Positions 13,454 to 22,559 of a DNA stretch of 64,000 nt are shown here, piece after piece. A program made the translations under genes and the position numbers. The first letter of the stretch is position 1; each line of letters opens with the position of its first letter. The notes beneath the pieces were generated by a model. The model searched no databases, was not told the DNA's origin, and saw only the letters and a program-made list of their open reading frames with translations. The stretch is from Modicisalibacter radicis (GTDB lineage: Bacteria > Pseudomonadota > Gammaproteobacteria > Pseudomonadales > Halomonadaceae), in contig NZ_CAAHFN010000076.1 of the NCBI RefSeq assembly GCF_900961225.1, positions 124,001 to 188,000 on the forward strand, given 5' to 3'.

Positions 13454-14296
13454 TTAACGCGCCTTCTTGGGTTTACGGAACGCCTGTGTCAGGCGATCCA
13501 GCAGCATGGCCAGAATGACCACGGCGATCCCCGCCTCGAAACCGTCGCCCGGACGCAGGCGCTGGATCGCTTTCCAGACCTCGCTACCCAAGCCGTCGGC
13601 ACCGATCATGGCGGCGATCACGACCATCGACAAAGCTAGCATGATGGTCTGGTTGATGCCCGCCATGATGGTCGGCAGCGAGAGCGGCAACTGCACCTTG
13701 AAGAGTTTCTGACCACGCGTCGAGCCGAAGGCATCGGCCGCTTCGATCAGTTCCTTGGGTACCTGACGAATGCCCAGGGTGGTGAAGCGGATCGCCGGCG
13801 GCATCGAGAAGATCACCGTGGCGAAGATCGCCGAAACCGAGCCGATGCCGAAAAACGGAATTGCCGGAATCAGATAGACGAAGGCGGGCATGGTCTGCAT
13901 GAAGTCCAGCACCGGCATGATCACGCCATAGAGCCGATCCGACAGCGCGCCCACGATGCCCACCGGGAGTGCAATGACCACTGCCACGATGGTCGCGAAC
14001 ACCACCAGCGTCAACGATTCGATCATCGGGAACCAGAGACCCATGTTCCAGATCAATGCCAGGCCGAGGACCGAACCGATCGCCAGGCGAATGCCCGATA
14101 CACGCCAGCAGAGCAGCGCGATAAGGGCCATCAGCGCCCATTCGGGCATCCAGGCCAGGGCGTCGTTGATGGCGTTGATCCCGGTCTGGGTGAAGCGTGA
14201 GATACCACGGGTCACCACCGAATACTCGGTGGTCAGATAATCCAGCCCGGCTTCGATCCAGTCGCCGAGGGGTATGCGGGGAATATCGATAGCCAT
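13454..14296 (-). CDS. proW: Glycine betaine/proline ABC permease ProW
   Basis: 280-residue inner-membrane permease of the OpuAB/ProW type with about six or seven helices. The cytoplasmic coupling loop that meets the ATPase reads ELIEAADAFGSTRGQKLFKV, followed by QLPLSLPTIMAGINQTIM, exactly as in ProW. The start ATG directly follows the proV TAA with no gap, so translation is coupled. It forms the pore for osmoprotectant import with ProV and ProX. Confidence 0.93.
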   Translation of the reverse strand: MAIDIPRIPLGDWIEAGLDYLTTEYSVVTRGISRFTQTGINAINDALAWMPEWALMALIALLCWRVSGIRLAIGSVLGLALIWNMGLWFPMIESLTLVVFATIVAVVIALPVGIVGALSDRLYGVIMPVLDFMQTMPAFVYLIPAIPFFGIGSVSAIFATVIFSMPPAIRFTTLGIRQVPKELIEAADAFGSTRGQKLFKVQLPLSLPTIMAGINQTIMLALSMVVIAAMIGADGLGSEVWKAIQRLRPGDGFEAGIAVVILAMLLDRLTQAFRKPKKAR

Positions 14297-15499
14297 TTAG
14301 TGTTCTCCAGCTTCAGCCAGTTCCGCCAGCACGGCGCCCTTGACCACCACGCCGAGCAGGCGTTGGTCCTCGTCGACCACGGCGATCGGATAGCTCTTCT
14401 CGTTGAACATCGCGAACAGGTTGTGCAGCGGTTCATCCGGGCCGACCCTGGGGAAATCGTTATGGATCAGTTCCCTGATGGACTGAATGCCCTCCTTGGC
14501 CGCCCGGTCCGCGGCGTCGGCCTCGATCAGCCCGAGCAGCTTGCGCTCGCGGGTCGTGACGTAGATCGAGTCCAGGCTGTTCTCGCTGAGCTTGCGGAGC
14601 ACCGTACGCGGGCCGTCGTCCTCGCGTGCGGTGGCCCGCACCGGACGCATGGCACTGCGCGCGGTGAGGATGCGCGACATGTCGACCCCTTCGGTGAAGC
14701 GGGCGACGTAATCGTCGGCGGGGTTGGTGAGGATATCCTCGGGGGTGCCGATCTGCACGATCTCGCCATCCTTCAACAGGATGATGCGATCGCCGATGCT
14801 CAGGGCTTCGTCGAGATCGTGGGTGATGAAGATGGTGGTCTTCTTCATGCGGTGCTGAAGTTCGAGCAGTTCCTGCTGCATGTCCTTGCGGATCAGCGGG
14901 TCGAGGGCCGAGAAGGCCTCGTCCATCAGCATCACGGTCGAGTCGTTGGCCAGCGCCCGTGCCAGGCCGACGCGCTGCTGCATGCCGCCGGAAAGCTGAT
15001 TGGGCAAGGCGCCTTCCCATCCCTCGAGGCCGACCTGCTTGAGCGCGTCGCCGGCGCGCCTGATGCGCTCCTGCTTGTCCACACCACGGATCTCGAGGCC
15101 ATACTCGGCGTTCTGCTGCACGGTACGGTGAGGAAAGAGCGCGAAGTTCTGGAACACCATCGAGAAGTGACGCCGCCGACAATGCAGCAACTCCTTCTCG
15201 GACAACTTGGGGATGTTCTCGTCATCGATGATGATCTCGCCTTCGGTCGGCTCTATGAGCCGGTTGAGGCAACGAATCAGTGTCGACTTGCCTGACCCCG
15301 AGAGCCCCATGATGACCAGCAGCTCGCCCTCCTGGACATCGAAGCTGACATTCGAAAGGCCCAGGGTATTGCCGGTCTGTTCGAGAATTTCCCCGCGACT
15401 CTTTCCCTTGTCGCGTAGCTCCAGTGCCTTCTTCGGCTGATTGCCGAAGACCTTGCTCAGGCCGCGTACCTGAATCTTGGTCTGTTGCGTTTCGCTCAT
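14297..15499 (-). CDS. proV: Glycine betaine/proline ABC ATPase ProV
   Basis: 400-residue ATPase energising osmoprotectant uptake. Walker A is GLSGSGKST, the signature LSGGMQQRVGLARALA, Walker B VMLMDEAFSALD, and the H-loop IFITHDLDEAL. The C-terminal third carries paired CBS domains, which in OpuA-type transporters sense ionic strength. ATG 15499 (MSETQQTKIQV) gives the normal family start; the in-frame extension to 15589 has no support and crosses the leader region. It is the first gene after the promoter at 15615-15643. Confidence 0.94.
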   Translation of the reverse strand: MSETQQTKIQVRGLSKVFGNQPKKALELRDKGKSRGEILEQTGNTLGLSNVSFDVQEGELLVIMGLSGSGKSTLIRCLNRLIEPTEGEIIIDDENIPKLSEKELLHCRRRHFSMVFQNFALFPHRTVQQNAEYGLEIRGVDKQERIRRAGDALKQVGLEGWEGALPNQLSGGMQQRVGLARALANDSTVMLMDEAFSALDPLIRKDMQQELLELQHRMKKTTIFITHDLDEALSIGDRIILLKDGEIVQIGTPEDILTNPADDYVARFTEGVDMSRILTARSAMRPVRATAREDDGPRTVLRKLSENSLDSIYVTTRERKLLGLIEADAADRAAKEGIQSIRELIHNDFPRVGPDEPLHNLFAMFNEKSYPIAVVDEDQRLLGVVVKGAVLAELAEAGEH

Positions 15500-15614
15500 C
15501 GGCTTTGCCTGTATGTCGTGATCGCTTTGTTCGATACGAAACGGTGCCGCAGTGATTTTTCCAGTGCTATCACAGCATCGCATTTTCATAACGAGTGTTT
15601 ATAATTCTTGTCGC

Positions 15615-15643
15615 ATCATACAATCTTATTAATATGGCTTCAA
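15615..15643 (-). promoter_or_regulatory. Sigma70-type promoter of proVWX
   Basis: On the minus strand, TTGAAG (15643-15638) is followed after exactly 17 bases by TATGAT (15620-15615). This is a good housekeeping promoter in an AT-rich stretch and lies about 115 bases upstream of the proV ATG, leaving a roughly 110-base leader. AT-rich, curvature-prone promoters are usual for osmotically regulated proU operons. Confidence 0.7.
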
Positions 15644-15702
15644 ATCAGAACAACTGATGATTGATCAACGGTTCAATTTCCCCTATGACGACTTCGCCCC
15701 GC

Positions 15703-18450
15703 TCAGTAGGGCTGGTTCTCGAGACGGTGGCGCTGCCAGTCGCTGGCGGGTTCGTTGAGCCTGAGAACGGCATCGACGACCTGCTCCTCCATGTTGTAAT
15801 GGCTGGTGAAACCCAGTTGCTTCATCAGCGAACGCATGGGGCCGTTGTCGACCATGATCTTGCCGACCATTTCCAGGGTGCCGAGCCCGCGGCTATAGCG
15901 GATCATCTTTTCCATCAGCAGCCGCCCCAGGCCATGACCATGCATATCGTCGCGTATGATCACCGAGAACTCGGTACGGATGTTGTCCGGATCGTTCCAG
16001 ACCCGGACCACGCCGAGCATCTCCTTGCGACCGTCGTCGCGCTGATGCTCGGCGATGAAGGCCATCTGACGGTCATAGTTGATCTGGGCCAGCCGCGACA
16101 GGTCGCGCTTGCTGAGATCCGCCTTGTTGTGAAAATAGCGAAAGCGGATGCTCTCCTCGGAGAGCTGGCCGTGAAAGTCCGAGATCAGCGGTGCATCCTC
16201 ACCACGAATCGGGCGGATCTCGACGCGCATGCCGTTGCTCAGATCGACCCACTCACGCAGCTCTTCCGGGTAGGGCATGATCGCGTGACGCGCGGGATCG
16301 CCCAGATCCATCGCGAAGTCGACGGCCACCAGGCCTTCTCTGTTGAGCAGCAGCGGGTTGAGCTCGAGCCCCTTGAGCTCGGGCAGGTCCGAGGCCATCT
16401 GCGACAGCTTGACCAGCAGCTGGCAAAGCCGCTCGATATCGAGTTCCGGGTCCCACGAATGCTCGCCGATCAGTTTCGCCGCATGGGTACGCTCGATCAG
16501 TTCTCTGGCCAGGGTCATGTTCAAGGGCGGCAGGGAGACCTGCCTGTCGGCCAGCACGTTGACCTTGTAACCGCCGATACCGAAGACGATCACCGGACCG
16601 AAGATCGGGTCGCGGGTAATGCCCGCACACAACTGCAGCGAATGCTTGCCGCGCTGCATTTCCTGGAGGCAGTAACTGTAGATGCGGCTGTCGGGAAACT
16701 TCTCCGCGACCTTGGCGCCCAGGCGCCGGACACCATCGGCAACCTCCTCCGGCGTCTGCAGATCCTGGAGCAATCCCGCCGAGAGCTTGTGGGGGTGCTG
16801 ACGATAACGAAACGGCAGGCAGTTACGCTGGTGGACGATCTTGAGCGCCATGCGCCCCGACAAGGCGCTGGCCGCTTCGGCCGCCTGTTGCGGCGTGAAC
16901 ACATAACGGCTCGGTGCCGCCGGAATGCCGTAGGCGGCCAGCACCTGGGCGGTCTCCTCGTGGGTCAGCCGGTCGCGTTCGCGGGCCTTGGCCTCGCCGA
17001 TCAAGCGGTGGCAGCGTTCGCGAATCGTTGCGGTGGTGGTGAACGGCAGGCTCGGCGGGGTTTCCTGAAGCTGCCTCTGGACCCGCTGATAGTTCACCAT
17101 GTGCATGAAGGCCTTGACCGCCTTCTCGGGGGAAATATAGGTGGGAATCCCGGCCAGGTTGCATTCGTGACGGGCCGACAGCGCCTCCTCGAGCCCCATC
17201 CAGCTGGTCAGCAGGTTACGCTTGAAGCGCCGCCGATTGGCGACCAGGGCCTGGGCGGTGGTTCGCGACGGCGCCAGTCGCGTCGGCGCATGGACCACCA
17301 GCACGGCATCGGTCCCGGGGTCGGCGGCGACGATCTCCAGCGCCTCGACGAAGCGTTCGGGCGTAGCGTTCCCCCCCAGATCGACCGGGTTGCGCCCGGG
17401 CAGGCTGATATCGAATTCACCGTCGGTCAGCGCCTGGCGTGTCTGCTCGGAAAACGCCGCCAGCCGTCCGCCGGCGCTGACCAGCTTGTCGATCGCCAGC
17501 AGGGCCGGACCCAGTCCGTTGGCGACGATCGCCAGCCGGTCGCCACGCAGCGGCTTCATCCGCGACAGCGTCTCCAGGGCATCGAACAGCTCGTCGGAAT
17601 CGTCGACCCTGACCACCCCGGCACGAGCCAGCGCGGCGTCGACGATCACGTCGCGGTTGGCCACCCCCGGAGTCGGTGGCGCGCCGGACAGGTCGGATCC
17701 CGGCGTTCGGCCACTCTTGATGGCCAGCACCAGGCGATTGCGCGACGATTCGCGTAGCGCGGTCATGAAGTGCTGGGCGTCGTGAATGCGTTCCAGGTGC
17801 AACAGCATCGCCTGGCAGGGGGAATACTGATTGATGTAGTCGATCAGGTCGGCCAGCATCACATCGATGCTGTCGCCCAGCGTGACCAGGTGGGAAAAGC
17901 CGATGCCGCGACCGGCGGCCCAGTCGATCATGGCGTTGCCGAGCATGCCCGACTGGCCGAGGTAGGCGACGCGACCGGCCTTCACCGGCTGGCTGGCGTA
18001 GGTGGCGTTCAGGCGTCGCCCGGGGACTATCATGCCCAGGCACTCCGGCCCCAGCACGCGGATTCCCGAGCGCCGCGCCGAAGCCAGCATGCGTTCACGG
18101 ATCGATCCGCCGTCGCCTGTACGGTCGTCGAGATGCGCGCCGCCGGAAAGCACCATGGCCGCCCGCACGCCGAAGCGCCCGAGCTGCTCGATGAGCCGGG
18201 GCAGGCCCGCCACGGGGGAGCAGACAACCGCCAGATCGGGCACCTCGGGCAGGTCGTGGACGCGCTTCACGCACGGTCTGTCGTGGACGCTCGCATAGCC
18301 CTTGGGATTGACGGCCCAGATACTGCCCGGGAAGCCGCTGTCGGTCAGGTTGCGGATCACCAGCCCGCCCATGGAATGGGTCTTTTCCGAGGCGCCGATG
18401 ACCGCCAGGGTCCTCGGTTCGAAGAAATACCGCAGAAACCGCGTGCTCAC
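15703..18450 (-). CDS. patZ: Pat/PatZ-type protein lysine acetyltransferase
   Basis: 915-residue fusion of an ADP-forming acyl-CoA synthetase-like part and a C-terminal GNAT acetyltransferase. The N-terminal CoA-binding domain shows LAVIGASEKTHSMGG and NPKGY; YLGQSGMLGNAMIDW is in the second domain; an ATP-grasp-like region runs from about 480 to 700; the GNAT acetyl-CoA site is DDMHGHGLGRLLMEKMI near residue 870. In Salmonella and E. coli this architecture (Pat, YfiQ/PatZ) acetylates lysines of acetyl-CoA synthetase and other enzymes. Transcribed alone, divergent from an HDAC-family gene 271 bases away. Family assignment is firm; protein targets are unknown. Confidence 0.9.
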   Translation of the reverse strand: MSTRFLRYFFEPRTLAVIGASEKTHSMGGLVIRNLTDSGFPGSIWAVNPKGYASVHDRPCVKRVHDLPEVPDLAVVCSPVAGLPRLIEQLGRFGVRAAMVLSGGAHLDDRTGDGGSIRERMLASARRSGIRVLGPECLGMIVPGRRLNATYASQPVKAGRVAYLGQSGMLGNAMIDWAAGRGIGFSHLVTLGDSIDVMLADLIDYINQYSPCQAMLLHLERIHDAQHFMTALRESSRNRLVLAIKSGRTPGSDLSGAPPTPGVANRDVIVDAALARAGVVRVDDSDELFDALETLSRMKPLRGDRLAIVANGLGPALLAIDKLVSAGGRLAAFSEQTRQALTDGEFDISLPGRNPVDLGGNATPERFVEALEIVAADPGTDAVLVVHAPTRLAPSRTTAQALVANRRRFKRNLLTSWMGLEEALSARHECNLAGIPTYISPEKAVKAFMHMVNYQRVQRQLQETPPSLPFTTTATIRERCHRLIGEAKARERDRLTHEETAQVLAAYGIPAAPSRYVFTPQQAAEAASALSGRMALKIVHQRNCLPFRYRQHPHKLSAGLLQDLQTPEEVADGVRRLGAKVAEKFPDSRIYSYCLQEMQRGKHSLQLCAGITRDPIFGPVIVFGIGGYKVNVLADRQVSLPPLNMTLARELIERTHAAKLIGEHSWDPELDIERLCQLLVKLSQMASDLPELKGLELNPLLLNREGLVAVDFAMDLGDPARHAIMPYPEELREWVDLSNGMRVEIRPIRGEDAPLISDFHGQLSEESIRFRYFHNKADLSKRDLSRLAQINYDRQMAFIAEHQRDDGRKEMLGVVRVWNDPDNIRTEFSVIIRDDMHGHGLGRLLMEKMIRYSRGLGTLEMVGKIMVDNGPMRSLMKQLGFTSHYNMEEQVVDAVLRLNEPASDWQRHRLENQPY

Positions 18451-18721
18451 GCTGCTCTCTCCTTGCCTCGACGATGTTCACTGTGTACGACTTATGGACA
18501 GTGTCATGCAAGCCTAGCCGCCGTTTACTGTGTCCAGCTGCCGGCCGGAGACCTTGGGAGCCTATCGGGCTTAACGCTGATCCGCTGTGACACACGCTCT
18601 TTCGGCCACTTTCATTCGCTCTGATTCGTTAAATAGCGGGCTATTCGCCTCATCAGATCGATAACATTGTCTCGAAATCCGCGCGTCTCGCGACGACCGG
18701 TCAAACCCGACAGGCTCCTAG

Positions 18722-19672
18722 ATGATCACTGCCTTTATCAGTCACCCCCATTGTGATCGCCACCACATGGGGCCGGACCACCCGGAAAATCCCAAGCGGC
18801 TGGAAATCATTCGCGCCCACATGGCGCTGGCCGGGGTGCTCCAGCAGACCATGCAGGCCGACGCCAAGCGGGCGAGCGATGAACAGCTGGTGCGCATCCA
18901 CCCGGCGCGCCATCTCAAGGCGCTCGAGCGCTGCGTGCCGACGCAGGGGCTGGTCAACCTCGACAACGACACCTTCATGAACCCGGACAGCCTCGATGCC
19001 GCCCGCTTCGCCGCCGGCGCCGTCACGGCGGGCATCGATCGGGTCTTCCGACACCAGGCCGACAATGCATTCTGCGCCGTCCGCCCACCGGGTCATCATG
19101 CCGAAGCCAGCGAGGCCATGGGCTTCTGCTTCTTCAACAACGTCGCCATAGGCGCCGCGCATGCCCGCGCGCGCTACGGCGTACGACGCATCGCCATTAT
19201 CGACTTCGACGTCCATCAATGTAATGGCACGATCGACATCTTCGGTGGCGATCCCGACACGCTGATCTGCAGCAGCTATCAGTACCCCTTCTACCCCTGG
19301 CGTTACCTGCGTGCCGGATTCGACAATGTCGTCGACACGCCGCTCGACCCCGGTTGCGACGGCCCCACCTATCGTACGCTGATCGAGCGCGACTGGCTCC
19401 CCGCCCTGCGGCGACACCGCCCCGAGCTGATTCTGGTCTCGGCCGGTTTCGACGCCCACCGTGAAGACCCGCTGGGCGATATCTGCCTTGAAGACGCCGA
19501 CTACCACTGGATCACCGAGCTGATCATGGACGTCGCGCGCAGCCATGCCGACAATCGTCTGGTTTCGGTGCTCGAGGGCGGCTACGCCCTCGATGCCCTG
19601 GGCCGCAGCGCCACCGCCCACGTGCGCGCCCTGCTCGGCCAGCCCTACGTGCCTGCCGCGCCGCCCCGCTGA
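18722..19672 (+). CDS. HDAC-family deacetylase (class II / acetylpolyamine amidohydrolase-like)
   Basis: 316-residue Zn-dependent amidohydrolase of the histone-deacetylase superfamily. Motifs in order: HPENPKRLEII, the catalytic His pair in RPPGHHAEASEAMGFCFFNN, zinc ligands in IDFDVHQCNGT (Asp and His), the second zinc Asp in SAGFDAHREDPLG, and the transition-state Tyr in LEGGYAL. The residues after the zinc His are Gln-Cys rather than the common His-Gly. It is divergent from the PatZ-type acetyltransferase, which suggests it reverses protein acetylation; polyamine or other acetyl-amide substrates remain possible. The XRE-cupin gene follows 139 bases later. Confidence 0.87.
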   Translation: MITAFISHPHCDRHHMGPDHPENPKRLEIIRAHMALAGVLQQTMQADAKRASDEQLVRIHPARHLKALERCVPTQGLVNLDNDTFMNPDSLDAARFAAGAVTAGIDRVFRHQADNAFCAVRPPGHHAEASEAMGFCFFNNVAIGAAHARARYGVRRIAIIDFDVHQCNGTIDIFGGDPDTLICSSYQYPFYPWRYLRAGFDNVVDTPLDPGCDGPTYRTLIERDWLPALRRHRPELILVSAGFDAHREDPLGDICLEDADYHWITELIMDVARSHADNRLVSVLEGGYALDALGRSATAHVRALLGQPYVPAAPPR

Positions 19673-19811
19673 GCCCGACGTTTCCGATAGCGGGGAAAAC
19701 TCCGGCCCGGGAGCCTGTCGCAGAGAGCATGGCCAGAGGCGGCGCGGAGACGTTCGAAGCGCCTGCACTGTGCTAGCATGGATGAAAATTAATTTCCTAT
19801 CGTGAACTCTG

Positions 19812-20441
19812 ATGGCCACTACCGACCAGGATGCCGCCCTGCAGATCGCCTCCGGGCGCAAGCCTTTCGTCGAGCCACTGCGCCTCGGCAAGCGGCTCAA
19901 GGAGATTCGTCTCGCCAACCAGTGGACGCTCGAGGACGTCAGCCAGCGCACCGGGCTGGCGCGCTCGACACTCTCCAAGATCGAGAACAATCAGCTGTCG
20001 CCGACCTTCACGGTGGTCCAGAAGCTGATCGGCGGGCTGGACATCGACCTGCCGCAATTACTGCGCCCGCCGAAGCCACAGACGGCCACCATGGGGCGGC
20101 GCGACCTGACCCGGGTCGGCGATGGCCAGCGTCACCCGACACCGACCTACGAGCATGAGCTGCTCTCCCATCAGCTTGCCCAGAAACGCATGATCCCCTT
20201 CAAGACCATCGTCCGGGCGCGCAGCTTCGACGAGTTTCAGGAGTGGGTGCGCCACGACGGCGAGGAGTTCCTGATCGTGCTCGAGGGGAGCGTTCTGCTG
20301 TATACGGAGTTCTACGAGCCCGTGGCGCTCGAGCATGGCGACAGCATCTACTTCGATAGCGACATGGGCCATGCGCTGGTTTCGATCAGCGAAGCGGATG
20401 CCACGGTGCTCTCCGTCTGCACCCGTGCCGATGGTGGCTAG
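19812..20441 (+). CDS. XRE-family regulator with C-terminal cupin
   Basis: 209 residues. The HTH covers about 24-80 (LGKRLKEIRLANQWTLEDVS, RTGLARSTLSKIENNQLSPT) and a cupin_2 domain covers 130-205 (VRHDGEEFLIVLEGSVLLYT, LEHGDSIYFDSDMGHAL). Proteins with this layout (PuuR/SutR type) sense small metabolites through the cupin and control nearby genes, often for amines or sulfur compounds. An extended -10 TGCTAGCAT lies near 19765-19780 upstream. It is downstream of the HDAC-family gene, so it could control the acetylation pair or act elsewhere. Confidence 0.85.
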   Translation: MATTDQDAALQIASGRKPFVEPLRLGKRLKEIRLANQWTLEDVSQRTGLARSTLSKIENNQLSPTFTVVQKLIGGLDIDLPQLLRPPKPQTATMGRRDLTRVGDGQRHPTPTYEHELLSHQLAQKRMIPFKTIVRARSFDEFQEWVRHDGEEFLIVLEGSVLLYTEFYEPVALEHGDSIYFDSDMGHALVSISEADATVLSVCTRADGG

Positions 20442-20507
20442 ACCGCCGCCCCTCGGCGTGCGGTCTCTGCTATTGTTTCCCAGTCTTGTCCAAGCGGAGC
20501 CTTACCC

Positions 20508-20822
20508 ATGCAAGAATTCGACGATGCCACGCGTACCGAGATCGAGGCCGCCGCCTTTCGCCGATTGCTGCGGCATCTGGATGCCAACAAGGACGTCCAG
20601 AACATCGACCTGATGATCCTGGCCGACTTCTGTCGCAACTGCCTGTCGAAATGGCTGGTCGCCGCCGCCGACGAGCGCGGTGCCGAACTCGACTATGAAG
20701 CGGCCCGCGAGTATGTCTACGGCATGCCCTACAGCGAGTGGAAGGCAAACCATCAGGCACCGGCCACACCGGAGCAGCTCGCCGCCCTGGAGGCCCGTCA
20801 GAAACGCAAGGAAAACGCATGA
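20508..20822 (+). CDS. DUF1244 family protein
   Basis: 104-residue soluble protein. The DUF1244 signature NIDLMILADFCRNCLSKWLV sits near residues 37-56 and EAAREYVYGMPYSEWKANHQ near 70-90. The family is widespread in proteobacteria, with no established function; the Cys pair in FCRNCLSKW is conserved. Its TGA overlaps the moaB ATG (ATGA), so it is probably made together with the molybdopterin genes. Whether it takes part in cofactor synthesis is unknown. Confidence 0.85.
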   Translation: MQEFDDATRTEIEAAAFRRLLRHLDANKDVQNIDLMILADFCRNCLSKWLVAAADERGAELDYEAAREYVYGMPYSEWKANHQAPATPEQLAALEARQKRKENA

Positions 20823-21349
20823 GCGAGGAGCGTGAAGGCTTCATGCCGCTCAACGTGGCGGTATTGACGATCTCCGACACCCGCGACGAGACGACGGACC
20901 GCTCCGGGCTGGCACTCGTGCAATGCCTCGAGGATGCCGGCCATCGGCGGGCCGACAAGCGGATCGTTGCCGATGACGTCTACCGGATCCGCGCCGTGGT
21001 CGCCGAATGGATCGCCGATCCCGAGGTTCAGGTGATCCTGACCACCGGCGGAACCGGCTTTACCGGGCGCGATTCCACTCCCGAGGCGGTCTCGGTCCTT
21101 CTCGACAAGCGCATCGATGGCTTCGGCGAGCTTTTCCGCCACCTGTCGTGGCAGGAGATCGGCAGTTCGACCATTCAGAGCCGCTGCCTGGCCGGGCTGG
21201 CCAACGCCACGGTGGTGTTCTGCCTGCCCGGGTCGACCGGCGCCTGCCGTACGGCCTGGCGGGGCATCCTGCGCGAGCAGCTCGACAGCCGGCATCGGCC
21301 CTGCAACTACGCCAACCTGGTGATTCCCGGACGAGGCACGCATGGCTGA
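20819..21349 (+). CDS. moaB: Molybdopterin adenylyltransferase-type protein MoaB
   Basis: 176-residue MogA/MoaB-fold protein that adenylylates molybdopterin before metal insertion. Typical motifs are AVLTISDTRDETTDRSG, the nucleotide site VILTTGGTGFTGRDSTPEA and FCLPGSTGACRTAWRGIL. The start ATG 20819 overlaps the DUF1244 stop; the frame is open upstream to 20738 only as a shadow. It overlaps moeA by eight bases, so the two consecutive molybdenum cofactor steps are co-translated. Confidence 0.94.
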   Translation: MSEEREGFMPLNVAVLTISDTRDETTDRSGLALVQCLEDAGHRRADKRIVADDVYRIRAVVAEWIADPEVQVILTTGGTGFTGRDSTPEAVSVLLDKRIDGFGELFRHLSWQEIGSSTIQSRCLAGLANATVVFCLPGSTGACRTAWRGILREQLDSRHRPCNYANLVIPGRGTHG

Positions 21350-22559
21350 CCCGCAGGCCGATCTGCAAAGCGTGGAGGCGGCGCTGGAGGCCCTGCTGAC
21401 CGACGTCGCACCGCTCCCCGGCGAACAACTGCCGAGCGAGGATGCCGCCGGACGCGTGCTCGCCGAACCGGTGATCGCCACGCGCGACGTGCCGCCTGCC
21501 GATAACAGTGCGATGGATGGCTATGCCCTGCGTGCCGTCGACGCCGGCTCGCCGCTGCGCATCAGCCAGCGCATCGCCGCCGGCAGCGCACCAAGCCCCT
21601 TGGCGCCGCGCAGCTGCGCACGCATCTTTACCGGGGGCGAGATGCCGCCCGGCGCAGACTGCGTGGTGAGGCAGGAAGTCGTCGCGCATCGCGAGGATAG
21701 CGTGCTGATACCGACCGGCGTGCACCCCGGAGAGAACGTGCGCCGCCGCGGCCGCGACGTGGCCGCCGGCAGCATCCTGCTGGCCGCCGGTACGCGCCTC
21801 GAGGGCGCGGCCCTGGGCCATGTCGCCGGTCAGGGGATCGTTTCGGTGAGCGTTCGCCGCCGGCCACGCGTCGCGTTGCTGAGCACCGGCGATGAGCTGG
21901 TCGAGCCCGGACAGCCGCTCGGCCCGGGGCAGATCTACAACAGCAACCGGCCGATGCTGACACGCCTGCTCGAGCGCTTCGGCGCCGAGGTCGTGCATAC
22001 CGCCACGTTGCCGGACGATTTCGCCACGACCTGCCGCCTGTTGGGCGAAGCGGCGCAGCGGGCCGATGTGGTCGTCTCCTGCGGCGGCGTGAGCGTCGGC
22101 GAAGAGGATCACGTCAAGGCGGCGCTGGAACGCCTGGGTCGGCTCGATCTCTGGCGTCTGGCGATGCGCCCGGGCAAGCCCCTGGCACTGGGCCGCCTGC
22201 CGCATGCCGATGGCGAGGCGCGGTTCGTCGGCCTGCCCGGCAACCCGGTTTCGAGCTTCGTCGGCGCCTGGCTCTACCTGCGCCCCTTGATCGGCGCCCT
22301 GCTGAGCTGTGACGCGCTCGCCTCGTTGCCACGGCTACCCGCCCTCGCGGGATTCTCGACCCGTACCCAGGCGCGGCGTCACTTCATGCGCGTGACGCTC
22401 GAATTCGGCGAGGCGGGCATCGTCGCGCGCGCCTTCGCCGACCAGAACTCGGCGGTACTGTCCTCCTGCGTCGCCGCCGACGCCCTCGCCGACATTCCGG
22501 CGCGCAGCACCATCGACGAAGGCGACCCCATCAGTTGCCTGTGGCTGGTATCGGGGTAA
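21342..22559 (+). CDS. moeA: Molybdopterin molybdenumtransferase MoeA
   Basis: 405-residue enzyme that inserts molybdate into adenylylated molybdopterin. Domain III shows DVPPADNSAMDGYALRA, domain II follows with IFTGGEMPPGADCVV, the MogA-like domain has LLSTGDELVEPGQPLGPGQI and VVSCGGVSVGEEDHVK, and the chain closes with LPGNPVSSFV and the C-terminal beta-barrel. It follows moaB with an eight-base overlap and ends abutting the convergent acpH gene at 22560. Confidence 0.95.
   Translation: MADPQADLQSVEAALEALLTDVAPLPGEQLPSEDAAGRVLAEPVIATRDVPPADNSAMDGYALRAVDAGSPLRISQRIAAGSAPSPLAPRSCARIFTGGEMPPGADCVVRQEVVAHREDSVLIPTGVHPGENVRRRGRDVAAGSILLAAGTRLEGAALGHVAGQGIVSVSVRRRPRVALLSTGDELVEPGQPLGPGQIYNSNRPMLTRLLERFGAEVVHTATLPDDFATTCRLLGEAAQRADVVVSCGGVSVGEEDHVKAALERLGRLDLWRLAMRPGKPLALGRLPHADGEARFVGLPGNPVSSFVGAWLYLRPLIGALLSCDALASLPRLPALAGFSTRTQARRHFMRVTLEFGEAGIVARAFADQNSAVLSSCVAADALADIPARSTIDEGDPISCLWLVSG

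Noticed and set aside
15661..17757. 698-residue plus-strand frame opposite patZ
   Set aside because: Shadow of the acetyltransferase gene; no domain, no ribosome site that decides a start.
18701..19990. 429-residue minus-strand frame opposite the HDAC-family gene
   Set aside because: Antisense to a motif-complete enzyme, and composition is that of a shadow frame.
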